A stretch of 40,166 bases of DNA from Actinomycetes bacterium (GTDB taxonomy: Bacteria > Actinomycetota > Actinomycetes > S36-B12 > CAIYMF01), in assembly GCA_029781935.1 (NCBI GenBank), contig JAKOVT010000237.1, positions 1 to 40,166 on the forward strand. Reading direction: 5' to 3'. Positions 1 to 7,608 of this stretch are shown piece by piece (position 1 is the stretch's first letter; the number at the start of each line of letters is the position of its first letter). Both the position numbers and the translations under genes were made by a program. The notes beneath the pieces are model-generated. The model saw only the letters and a program-made list of their open reading frames with translations, had not been told where the DNA came from and did no database searches.

Positions 1-1
1 G

Positions 2-265
2 ATGCTCAAGCTGCGCTGGATCGAGGTCCTCGACGACCTCGAGCGGGCGCACCGCACGGCCTGGCTCGCGCTCTTCGACGGCCGGCTCGCCGACCTGTCC
101 GACGGCGTCCTCACCCTCGACTTCTCCGACGCGTCGAAGATGGCCGGAACGCACGGCTACGAGCGCGCGACCAAGCCGCACTTCGCGACCGAGCTGGCGT
201 CGTCGATCCAGCGGGTGACCGGCCTCGACCTCGCGGTGCGGATCGTCGCCGACGTCGCTCCCTGA
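2..265 (+). CDS. C-terminal fragment of a protein truncated by the window edge; tail loosely resembles the C-terminal region of actinobacterial DnaX
   Basis: Open from the window edge to TGA at 265; 'EVLDDLERAHRTAWLALFDGRLADLSDGVLTLDF' is weakly DnaX-tail-like. True start is outside the window. Confidence 0.45.
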   Translation: MLKLRWIEVLDDLERAHRTAWLALFDGRLADLSDGVLTLDFSDASKMAGTHGYERATKPHFATELASSIQRVTGLDLAVRIVADVAP

Positions 266-281
266 GGCGACGGTCGCGGTC

Positions 282-1997
282 TCAGCCGCGCAGCGCCGAG
301 GCGAACACGCCCGGCAGCGCCTGCACCTTGTCGGTGGCGAGGAACGTCGCCAGCCGGCGGGCAGTCGTCTCCCCGGTCTTGTTGGTGATGAAGAAGGGCG
401 GCTTCGGCGACATGTGCAGGTGACCCTTGAGCAGCGCCCGGTGCAGCGGTCGGAACGGCATCCGCGCCACGCTCTTCTGCGTGCCCTCGAGCAGGAACGT
501 GTTGTGCACGGTCCCGATGCCGCTGCGCACGTCGTCGAGGGTGTCTCCGGGGAACGCGCCCCACGGCGTGTAGCCGAGCAGGAACGCGACAGCGCTCCAG
601 ATGTTCACGCCGACCGAGCCGAACCGCATGTCGGCGATGGCGCGATCCACCGCCGCGGCGTACTGCTTCTCCGTCTCGGGCGAGACGACGATCGTGGCAC
701 CGAGGTTGCCCGGCAGGACGTCGTTGGCGAAGTCGACCGCGTTGCGCAGGTAGTCCTCGACGGCGTCGCCAGGAAGCCGCACCACACCGAGCGCGCCCGC
801 GAAGACCTCGTCGACGAGCAGGCTCTCGGCCTTCGTCGCGTCGAGGTCGGGGACGATGACGCACGAGGCCTCGAAGATCTCCGCGCTCTCGTGGCCCGCC
901 GTGGCGGCGGCGACGGTCTCGTCGGACTTCGGGTAGTAGTTGCTCCGCGGCGGCACGGAGCGGATCACGTCGCGAATCCGGTCGAGCAGCGCGTCGGCGA
1001 GGTCCCAGCTCTCCGGAAGCACCAGCACCTGCGTCGCGATGCAGTTGTGGCCGGAGTTGTTGAGCTTGCTCGTGGCGATGTGCTCGGCCTGGTACTGCAG
1101 GTCGGCCTCCGACCAGTCGCCCGGGACGACGATGAGCGGCGAGATGCCGCCGAGCTCGCTCGTCATCGGCTTGGTGAGGATCGGCGTGCCGGCCTTCTTG
1201 TTCTTCTCGCCCTGCTCGCCCGGCCCCCACACGATCGCGTCGTGCGTGCTGGCGTGGCCGGTCATGTGCACGGCGTGGACGCCCTCGTGGTGGGCGAGGT
1301 AGGAACCGAGCGCCGCGCCGCCGTGGACGAAGCGCAGCCAGCCGGCGTCGACGAACTCCTGGAAGATCCGCGCGAAGTACGGCGAGAGGTAGTCGTTGAC
1401 GGGGTTCATCTTCACGACCGCGACCGAGCCCTCGGTGTACAGGACGTGGAGGATGTCGAAGGTCGTGATGCTGCCGAGGTTGCCCGCGCCGAGCACGAGC
1501 CAGACGCCGGGCTCGGAGAAGCCGCGACCGCGGTACGCCGACGCCGCCGTGTCGACGGCCTTCGCCGGCGTGATCCCCGGCTGCATCCAGACCTCGGCCG
1601 AGTAGCCGGAGAGCAGGAGCTTGTCGACGGTGGTCGACGGGAACACCTTCACGACCGTCTGGCCGTCCGGGCGCGAGTAGGCGCGGTCGAGGGCCAGCGG
1701 CGGCTCGCCCTTCTCGATGCGGCGCAGCGTGAGCAGCAGGCTGTTGACGCCCTGCAGGAAGGCCCACTGCATCGACAGCCAGTCCTCGGCACCCCAGGTC
1801 GTGGTGGGGTCGATGCCCTTGGCGCGCTGGATCGCGGCGATCATCTCGTCGGACTCGGCGAGGATCCGCGGGCGCAGGCGGTCCAGCATCGCGATCTTCT
1901 CGGCGAGCGGCAGCGCCTGCCACGCGGGCTGGTTCGTCCCGAGGGTCTCGACGGTGGCGTCGAGCGCAGCGGTGTCGAGGTCGGAGTCGACGGACAT
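282..1997 (-). CDS. Aldehyde dehydrogenase family protein (571 aa)
   Basis: ATG at 1997 (MSVDSDLDTAALDATVETLG...), ALDH-like motifs 'LVLGAGNLGSI', 'HMTGHASTHDAIVWG', 'ELGGISPLIV', catalytic Cys region 'NNSGHNCIATQV'. Confidence 0.85.
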   Translation of the reverse strand: MSVDSDLDTAALDATVETLGTNQPAWQALPLAEKIAMLDRLRPRILAESDEMIAAIQRAKGIDPTTTWGAEDWLSMQWAFLQGVNSLLLTLRRIEKGEPPLALDRAYSRPDGQTVVKVFPSTTVDKLLLSGYSAEVWMQPGITPAKAVDTAASAYRGRGFSEPGVWLVLGAGNLGSITTFDILHVLYTEGSVAVVKMNPVNDYLSPYFARIFQEFVDAGWLRFVHGGAALGSYLAHHEGVHAVHMTGHASTHDAIVWGPGEQGEKNKKAGTPILTKPMTSELGGISPLIVVPGDWSEADLQYQAEHIATSKLNNSGHNCIATQVLVLPESWDLADALLDRIRDVIRSVPPRSNYYPKSDETVAAATAGHESAEIFEASCVIVPDLDATKAESLLVDEVFAGALGVVRLPGDAVEDYLRNAVDFANDVLPGNLGATIVVSPETEKQYAAAVDRAIADMRFGSVGVNIWSAVAFLLGYTPWGAFPGDTLDDVRSGIGTVHNTFLLEGTQKSVARMPFRPLHRALLKGHLHMSPKPPFFITNKTGETTARRLATFLATDKVQALPGVFASALRG

Positions 1998-2155
1998 GCG
2001 GTGGTCCCTCCCGTGGTGCGCCCCGGCGGGTGCTGGCCCCGACCTTAGGTCGTGGATCGGGGGCTCTCCACACCGCGTCCGCTGCGGCGCGCCAGCGGCC
2101 GCGGGTTGTCCGCGTCGTCGTGGCGGTCCCCGGCAACGTCGGCCGCGCGGCGCGG

Positions 2156-2695
2156 CTACTCCCCCGTCGCGCCGTCGATCGCCTGGCGCAGCAGGTCGGC
2201 GTGGCCGTTGTGGCGGGCGTACTCCTCGATGAGGTGGCACAGGATCCAGCGCAACGACACCCGCCCGCCCTCCTCCTCGCCCTGCGACAACGTCGCCAGC
2301 CCGTCCGGGCCGGCGAGGGCCTCGGCGACGACGCGCTCGGACACCGCGACCGACTCGTCGAGCACCGCGAACAGCTCCTCGGTCGTGCGCGACGCCGCGG
2401 CCGCGAACGACCAGGTGTCGTCGTCGGGATCCATCTCCCCGAGCCACGACGGGCGCGCCACCCCGCCGGCGAAGGTGAGGTTGAGCCACCCTGCCTCCAC
2501 GACGGCGAGGTGCATGAGCAGCCCGCCGAGGGTCATGTCGGTCGGCGCGAGCGGGGCGGCCAGCTGGTCGGCCGACAGGCCCGAGCACTTCCACCGCAGC
2601 GTGTCGCGCTGGTAGTCCAGGAAGCCGAGCAGGGTCGCGGCCTCGCCGGCGGCGAACGGAGGTGCAGTGCGGCCTTCGGCGGTGTACGTCGTCAT
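2156..2695 (-). CDS. DinB/DUF664-like family protein
   Basis: MTTYTAEGRTAPPFAAGEAATLLGFLDYQRDTLRWKCSGLSADQLAAPLAPTDMTLGGLLMHLAVVE...WILCHLIEEYARHNGHADLLRQAIDG: typical DinB four-helix pattern. Confidence 0.85.
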   Translation of the reverse strand: MTTYTAEGRTAPPFAAGEAATLLGFLDYQRDTLRWKCSGLSADQLAAPLAPTDMTLGGLLMHLAVVEAGWLNLTFAGGVARPSWLGEMDPDDDTWSFAAAASRTTEELFAVLDESVAVSERVVAEALAGPDGLATLSQGEEEGGRVSLRWILCHLIEEYARHNGHADLLRQAIDGATGE

Positions 2696-2756
2696 ACGCC
2701 CGACCGTAGGCGCCACCACAGACCACCGGAACCCATCCGTCGCCGGCTCCGCCCGC

Positions 2757-2835
2757 ACCCTGCCAGCCCGAGAGCGCGCGAAAGGCCGGTCGCTGACGCG
2801 ACCGGCCTTTCGCGGTGTGTCGGGCTGACAGGATC
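2757..2835. repeat. Long imperfect palindrome, copy 1: outer arms match the tRNA-Pro 3' end, inner 16-bp perfect stem CGCGAAAGGCCGGTCG/CGACCGGCCTTTCGCG
   Basis: Inner stem 2777-2792 / 2799-2814, loop CTGACG; outer arms CAGCCCGA / TCGGGCTG. Confidence 0.8.
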
Positions 2836-2906
2836 CGTCGCTGCGCGGCGAAGGCCGCAGCCGGGCGCCTTCGGCGCGCTCGTGCGACCTGCGCGTCGGC
2901 TCCTCC

Positions 2907-2988
2907 CAAATCCTGCCAGCCCGAGAGCGCACGACGGCCGGTCGCTGACGCGCCCGGCCTTCGTGGTGTGTCGGGCTGACAGGATTTG
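2907..2988. repeat. Long imperfect palindrome, copy 2, merging into attL
   Basis: CAAATCCTGCCAGCCCGA ... TCGGGCTGACAGGATTTG (18-bp arms, one mismatch) around a degenerate copy of the GGCCGGTCGC hairpin; about 150 bp from copy 1. Confidence 0.75.
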
Positions 2989-3012
2989 AACCTGCGACCC
3001 CTTGACCCCCAG
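2969..3012. repeat. attL: 44-bp direct repeat equal to the tRNA-Pro(GGG) 3' half
   Basis: tgtcgggctgacaggatttgaacctgcgaccccttgacccccag, identical to 10538-10581. Confidence 0.92.
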
Positions 3013-3090
3013 GGTCGTGCAGCGTGTCTCATGCGGTACCGCGAAGTCTCAGATTCCATTCCCTCCCAAGGGATTCCGTGTCATGCAGTG

Positions 3091-4233
3091 TCAGTCGGTG
3101 GCAGCCGCAGCGCGGCGTGTTGTCCCCCGCGTTGTCCCCATCGGCCGAAGGCTCGCGCCGAGCGCGTGCGACGCGGCGCGCTGCCCCTCCGCGACGGCTA
3201 CGGCGTAGGTGTTCAGCAGCACCGCGGGGTCGTGGCCGAGCTGCGCGGCGACGTCGGCGACGCTCGCGGCACCGGAGGCGAGCAGGGTGCTCGCGGCGTA
3301 GTGCCGACCGGTGTGCGTCCCGGTGTCGGCCACTCCGGCGTCCTTCGCCCACCTCTGCCAGACGCGGGAGAGCGTGCGCGGCTCGACCAGGCGGCCGAGC
3401 TCGGTCGTGACGACCAGGCCGGTCGGCTCCCATGCCGACCCTGCGACGAGCTGCTCGGCCGTCTGGCGCTTCTTGTGAGCCTTGAGCGCCTGGACAACCA
3501 CGGGCGGCACGGGGACGTTCCTGCGGCCCCTACGCGTCTTGGTCGCCCCGCGCTGCAGGCCGGCGCTCGAGCGGGTCACGTTGCCCGAGACGGCCAGCGT
3601 GCCGGCCTTGAGGTCGACCTCGGACCAGCGCAGCGCGAGGACCTCGCCGCGGCGCAGGCCGCATCCGAACGCGAGCCACGCCGCGACCTCGTAGCGGTGC
3701 CCACGGGCCTGCTCGAGGACGGCCTGGGCGTCGTGCGTGCTGACCTCGCGGTTGCGCGCCTCCGGTGCCGGCGGCCGCGGGACCTGGCGCGCGACGTTCA
3801 CGCCGACCAGGCCGGCGTCGACGGCGTAGTCGAGCACCTTCACCAGCGCGGCGTAGGTGGCCCGGCGTACCGACGGGGACGCCCCCGGGAGACGCAGCGC
3901 CGTGGCCGCGGTGCGTTTGTCGAGCCGGTCGAGCCTGACGTCGTGGAGCTGCGTCAGGTGCGCGCGGATGAGGGTGGCGTACTGGTCGCGCGTCGTCGGC
4001 CGCAGCCCGACCGACGACGGGTCGAGGGAGCACCACTCGGCGTACAGCTCGCCGAACGTTTCGCGCGCCGGCCGCTCCCCCACGATCGCCGCGCGCGCCT
4101 CGGCCTGCGCCTGCGCGTCGTCCTTGGTCGCGCCGTATCCGTCGACCCGTTGGCCGTTCACCAGGATCCGGTAGCGCCAGCGCTTCCCCGGCCGGCGCTC
4201 GAACGTGCCTTCGCCGTTCCTGCGCTTGCTCAT
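3091..4233 (-). CDS. int: Tyrosine recombinase/integrase (380 aa)
   Basis: MSKRRNGEGTFERRPGKRWRYRILVNGQRVDGYG...; 'GCGLRRGEVLALRWSEVD', 'HTGRHYAASTLLASGAASVADVAAQLGHDPAVLLNTYA'; adjacent to attL. Confidence 0.95.
   Translation of the reverse strand: MSKRRNGEGTFERRPGKRWRYRILVNGQRVDGYGATKDDAQAQAEARAAIVGERPARETFGELYAEWCSLDPSSVGLRPTTRDQYATLIRAHLTQLHDVRLDRLDKRTAATALRLPGASPSVRRATYAALVKVLDYAVDAGLVGVNVARQVPRPPAPEARNREVSTHDAQAVLEQARGHRYEVAAWLAFGCGLRRGEVLALRWSEVDLKAGTLAVSGNVTRSSAGLQRGATKTRRGRRNVPVPPVVVQALKAHKKRQTAEQLVAGSAWEPTGLVVTTELGRLVEPRTLSRVWQRWAKDAGVADTGTHTGRHYAASTLLASGAASVADVAAQLGHDPAVLLNTYAVAVAEGQRAASHALGASLRPMGTTRGTTRRAAAATD
3119..3139. repeat. Putative integrase arm-type site (left): two GTTGTCCCC repeats
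   Basis: GTTGTCCCCCGCGTTGTCCCC; near-identical pair at 10457-10478 by attR; overlaps the int 3' end (encodes MGTTRGTTRR). Confidence 0.6.
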
Positions 4234-5027
4234 GACTCCGCCTTCCGTCGCGCGCGGCGCTCGCGTTCGGCCTGCGCCTTGGCGCAGAGGTTGGAGCAGT
4301 ACTTCACGCCCCGCTCACGGGGCCCGTAGCCGTTGCGCCCGCGACGCGCCGAGCGCTGGCGAGTGAACGGTCGGCGGCACGTGATGTTGGCGCAGTGCTG
4401 CACCGCCACTCCGTCAGTGGCCAGCATCGCGAGTTGGCGCACGGCCACCTCGTACAGGCAGGGCTCTCGGGCGAGATAGCCGCGCCGTTCCCAACCCGCG
4501 TCGTCGACGACGATGTGCATCTGGAAGCGGGAAAGGCCGGCGTTCATGTAGTCGACCCACCAGCCCAGCGCCAGCGACGCGGAGTGCGGGGTGTTGAACC
4601 CCTCCGTGGCCCAGGCTTCGCGGACGTCGTCATCGGTCACAGACGCCAGCCAGAACCTTGACAGTGCCCGCAGGCAGTGCAGGTGGTGCAGCTCGGTCGC
4701 CAGGACCCATCCCGAACGATCGTGGGTCCGCAGATTCCCTCGCTCCCGAGGATCGGGCGGCAGCAGGTCTAGGGCGGAACCGCCGGGTGGCGTCAGCGGG
4801 CCCCACGCCTGGACGAAGGCCAGCACCCCATCCTCTGACGTCTCGGCTTCTAGCACCTCGCGCAGCACGAAGTCGTCAGGAAGGTCGACGAGCTCGCCGC
4901 TGCCCATCCACTCGAGACCCGCGTCCGCGGGCCGAAGGTCCCACCGGCGAACGGACGGCAGGGCGCCGGCATCCGCGGGCCACAGAGTGACCGTGGGACC
5001 AAAGGTGGGGGGTTTCGTACCTGGCAT
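4230..5027 (-). CDS. CGNR-type zinc-finger protein (265 aa)
   Basis: C-terminus 'HCANITCRRPFTRQRSARRGRNGYGPRERGVKYCSNLCAKAQAERERR' (CxxxxC...CxxxC pattern); start overlaps the int start region by 4 bp. Confidence 0.7.
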   Translation of the reverse strand: MPGTKPPTFGPTVTLWPADAGALPSVRRWDLRPADAGLEWMGSGELVDLPDDFVLREVLEAETSEDGVLAFVQAWGPLTPPGGSALDLLPPDPRERGNLRTHDRSGWVLATELHHLHCLRALSRFWLASVTDDDVREAWATEGFNTPHSASLALGWWVDYMNAGLSRFQMHIVVDDAGWERRGYLAREPCLYEVAVRQLAMLATDGVAVQHCANITCRRPFTRQRSARRGRNGYGPRERGVKYCSNLCAKAQAERERRARRKAES

Positions 5028-5095
5028 GCGGCCAGCATGCCGTGGGACGGTCGTTGTGTCAATACGACCCACGACGTTTCTAGGAGGTTCCCGCC

Positions 5096-5302
5096 GTGGC
5101 TACAGCCCCAGTCATCCGGCGAGACGGTGCCCTGGTCGAGCCTCGTCGCGCCTACCGCCCCGAGGAGGTCGGCGAGCTTCTCGGCCTGTCCCGCTCGACC
5201 GTGTTCCGCCTGCTCGCCTCCGGAGACCTCGGCTCCATCAAGGTCGGCGCAGCCCGACGGGTCACCGTCGAGCAGCTCGACGCCTACCTGGCGGCCCAGT
5301 GA
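5096..5302 (+). CDS. Helix-turn-helix excisionase-family protein
   Basis: YRPEEVGELLGLSRSTVFRLLASGDLGSIKVGAARRVTVEQLDAYLAAQ: MerR/Xis-type winged HTH; AGGAGG upstream, GTG start. Confidence 0.88.
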   Translation: MATAPVIRRDGALVEPRRAYRPEEVGELLGLSRSTVFRLLASGDLGSIKVGAARRVTVEQLDAYLAAQ

Positions 5303-5559
5303 ACGCCGAACGCCGCCCCGGTGAGAGGGCGGCGTCCGAAGCGGCTGGCGGGCCTGGGACCACGGTACGGCACCCCGCCGACCGTCGGCCGCTGCGACTC
5401 GGATGCCCGGCCGGCTGCGGCCCGGTGCACGAGTGCGGCGTCGGCGAGCCCGTGGCTGACCCGCCCTGCGCTCTCGTGTGCCTGAGCGTCGGCATCCCCG
5501 AGCTGCGCCGTCGTGGCGAGACGCACGGCGGCTGCGGGTGCGTCCGGGAGGCGTCGTGA
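5299..5559 (+). CDS. Small Cys-containing hypothetical protein
   Basis: GTG at 5299 overlaps the upstream stop (GTGA); 'CPAGCGPVHECGVGEPVADPPCALVCL'. Confidence 0.5.
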   Translation: MNAERRPGERAASEAAGGPGTTVRHPADRRPLRLGCPAGCGPVHECGVGEPVADPPCALVCLSVGIPELRRRGETHGGCGCVREAS

Positions 5560-6041
5560 CGCGACCGCCTCTGCTCGCGTGGCAGGACCACGTCTGCGGC
5601 CTGGCCTACGCCGGCCGCCACCCGTTCGACGGCGCCAAGCACCAGACGCGGCTGCTCGCCTTCTCCATCGCGTTCTCGAGCACCTGCAAAGGGCTGACGG
5701 GTCGCGACTGCTGGGTGCCGCCGTCGCTGCTCGAGCGCGTCCCGCGACGTACCGCCTCGCGCTACCTCTCGGTGCTGCGCGACGCCGGCCTCGTCGAGCT
5801 GCGCGCGGCGGCCGCTCCCGGTCAGGCGGCCCGCTACGACCTCGTCGTCCCCGACAACGCTGGCCAGCATCCCGCACGCAACTGGCGCGCGTCTGCTGTG
5901 CACCAACTGGCCAACGTTCGTGCTCAGGACGAGTCCGCAGCCGGCGCCGTCGCACGCACAACGCTGGCCAGTTCCACGCTCAGAAGTGCTACCGGAGGTC
6001 AATGTCCTCCGCGTGCGCTCTACCTCGTGAGCGCAGCATGA
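5556..6041 (+). CDS. Winged-helix-like hypothetical protein
   Basis: GTGA overlap start; 'DCWVPPSLLERVPRRTASRYLSVLRDAGLVELRA' resembles a wHTH. Confidence 0.6.
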   Translation: MTRPPLLAWQDHVCGLAYAGRHPFDGAKHQTRLLAFSIAFSSTCKGLTGRDCWVPPSLLERVPRRTASRYLSVLRDAGLVELRAAAAPGQAARYDLVVPDNAGQHPARNWRASAVHQLANVRAQDESAAGAVARTTLASSTLRSATGGQCPPRALYLVSAA

Positions 6042-6400
6042 CCCTGCCGCCCCGTCCCGTCGTCGCCGTCAAGGTCACCGGCGCGCTCGCCCGCTGCGTC
6101 GTCGTCGACAACGGCGCGGCGTACAGCACCACCGACCTCGTCGACCTGGCGCGCGCCGCCGGCCTCGAGCCGCGCCAGACCCGCGGTGCCGTGCTGCTCC
6201 CCGCCCGCTCGCTGCCGACGCTCGAGGCGGCCGCGATGGTCCGGCGCGTGATCGTCCAGCTCAGGAAGAGCGCGACGACGGAGGACGCCCCGACCTTCCA
6301 GCCGACCACGCGCGTCGGCATCGACGTCGAGCCGCTGCACGCCTGCGCACACGACCACTGCCGCGTGCCCGGCTGCCGCTACGAGAGGACCGCCTCGTGA
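6038..6400 (+). CDS. Hypothetical protein with C-terminal Cys/His cluster
   Basis: ATGA overlap start; C-terminus HACAHDHCRVPGCRYERTAS. Confidence 0.55.
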   Translation: MTLPPRPVVAVKVTGALARCVVVDNGAAYSTTDLVDLARAAGLEPRQTRGAVLLPARSLPTLEAAAMVRRVIVQLRKSATTEDAPTFQPTTRVGIDVEPLHACAHDHCRVPGCRYERTAS

Positions 6401-6672
6401 CCTACCCGCGCTGCGAGCACTGCGGTCGCGTCGACGCACCCTGGTCCCGCGGCCACTCGCCCAAGTGCCCCGAGTACGACAGCCCCGAACCGGTGCAGAC
6501 TTGCGCCGTGTGCGGCGGCCCGGCCCGCGTGCGCGACGTCGCACCGCTCGAGGCCGTCGTCACCTGGGAGTGCCGGCGCTGCTCGCTCACCTGGACCGCC
6601 GACGTGCTCCTCGTCGAGGAGCTGCGCTGGGACACCGACGACGAACCCGACGACCTCAGGAGCGCCCGATGA
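6397..6672 (+). CDS. Small double zinc-ribbon-like protein
   Basis: GTGA overlap start; CEHCGRVD...KCPEYD...CAVCGGPARV...CRRCSLTW. Confidence 0.6.
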   Translation: MTYPRCEHCGRVDAPWSRGHSPKCPEYDSPEPVQTCAVCGGPARVRDVAPLEAVVTWECRRCSLTWTADVLLVEELRWDTDDEPDDLRSAR

Positions 6673-7106
6673 CCCGCCGACTTTTCCGCAGCCGCGTGAG
6701 CGGCGCTTGGCGCGGGAGTAGGACGCGGAGGAGCCGAAGCCGACGGCGGGCGCGATCACGTCCCGGGAGTCGTATTTCGACTTCCCGTTCGCGGGAACGG
6801 GAAGTGCCTTGCCGAGGTCCGAGCGAGTGCCCTGGCGCTCCTTGGCCTTGGGGCGCTCGAGCTCCTCGAGCGCCCGCCCGAGCAGCACGCGCTCCGAGGG
6901 CGTCATCTCCTTGCGACAGACGTTCTCGTCGCGCTCCGCGATCAGCAGGTCGACGGCCTCGGTCAGGCGCCCGGCGACACGGACCGGGACGACGTCCCCG
7001 ACTTTTCCGCAGCCGCGTGAGCGGCGACCGCGGGCCTGCCGAAATTCACGCGACCGCCACGGCATTGCGCGCCGCGAAACCCGGCTCACCGGATGGTGCC
7101 GCGTGA
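6669..7106 (+). CDS. Small ORF interrupted by an in-frame 321-bp insertion/duplication-bounded segment; possibly decayed
   Basis: ATGA overlap start; stop at 7106 overlaps the next GTG; removing one repeat unit leaves MTRRLFRSRVSGDRGPAEIHATATALRAAKPGSPDGAA. Confidence 0.35.
   Translation: MTRRLFRSRVSGAWRGSRTRRSRSRRRARSRPGSRISTSRSREREVPCRGPSECPGAPWPWGARAPRAPARAARAPRASSPCDRRSRRAPRSAGRRPRSGARRHGPGRRPRLFRSRVSGDRGPAEIHATATALRAAKPGSPDGAA
6677..6705. repeat. 29-bp direct repeat, copy 1
   Basis: CCGACTTTTCCGCAGCCGCGTGAGCGGCG, identical to 6998-7026. Confidence 0.95.
6706..6997 (-). pseudogene. ParB-like protein fragment (about 95 codons), antisense to the operon
   Basis: Minus-strand frame: VVPVRVAGRLTEAVDLLIAERDENVCRKEMTPSERVLLGRALEELERPKAKERQGTRSDLGKALPVPANGKSKYDSRDVIAPAVGFGSSASYSRAK, resembling actinobacterial ParB-like proteins; no start or stop of its own. 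Confidence 0.6.
6998..7026. repeat. 29-bp direct repeat, copy 2
   Basis: Identical to 6677-6705; offset 321 bp. Confidence 0.95.
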
Positions 7107-7333
7107 GCGCCGACCTGGTCCGCGCGCTCGAGGCGCTGTCGCGCACCGAGCGGCACGCGTTCACGGCTGGTGTCGCGCAGCTGCGGGACGAGGACGTCGA
7201 CGCCGGCCGGCCTGATCGGGCCGCGGTGTGGGCGGCGCTGGTGGACGTCGCGCACGAGGTCAGCGTGCGCGAGCGGCTGGCGTTCGACGCGGTCGAGGAC
7301 GACTTCTGGCGCGTCGACGACGGCGGTGTCTGA
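7103..7333 (+). CDS. Small hypothetical protein
   Basis: GTGA overlap start; VSADLVRALEALSRTERHAFTAGVAQLRDEDVDAGRPDRAAVWAALVDVAHEVSVRERLAFDAVEDDFWRVDDGGV. Confidence 0.65.
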   Translation: MSADLVRALEALSRTERHAFTAGVAQLRDEDVDAGRPDRAAVWAALVDVAHEVSVRERLAFDAVEDDFWRVDDGGV

Positions 7334-7608
7334 TGTGCGCCGTAGACTCGTCGTCGAGCTCGGTTCTGCGCGCTGCACCTGGTCGACAACCGGTGCGGAC
7401 GGTGGGGCCTGGTGGATCGTCCGGGCGGCTTGCGCGACACGCGGCAGCCCGCAGGAAGGCTCGAGGCGCTGGTCACCTGCGCGACACGCGGTGGCCGTCG
7501 AGGCAGGCGCTTCGCCCGACTGAGAGCGACGGACCGCGGGTTCACCCCTTCACACATGCCTCAGCCCTTCGTGCGCGTTCGCGCCGGGGGCGGAATCGGA
7601 GCCACATC

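Noticed and set aside
157-2136. Long overlapping ORF (659 aa) antisense or out of frame with the aldehyde dehydrogenase
   Set aside because: Arg/Ala/Pro-rich translation typical of GC-driven spurious ORFs; the real frame has clear ALDH motifs. Same reasoning for 414-2048, 10571-12391, 12030-14543, 17286-19022, 25868-27652, 31884-33122 and similar ORFs.
2969-3012. Second tRNA-Pro gene at the left end
   Set aside because: Only the 3' half is present; it is the attL duplicate of the intact gene at 10540-10613.
6677-7026. 29-bp partly palindromic direct repeats as a CRISPR array
   Set aside because: Only two repeats, a 292-bp spacer with protein-coding similarity, and no cas genes.
7431-7491. 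Repeated TGCGCGACACGCGG (7431 and 7478) upstream of the capsid gene as a functional repeat array
   Set aside because: Only two copies, 47 bp apart, with weak flanking similarity; possible local duplication but no stronger claim supported.
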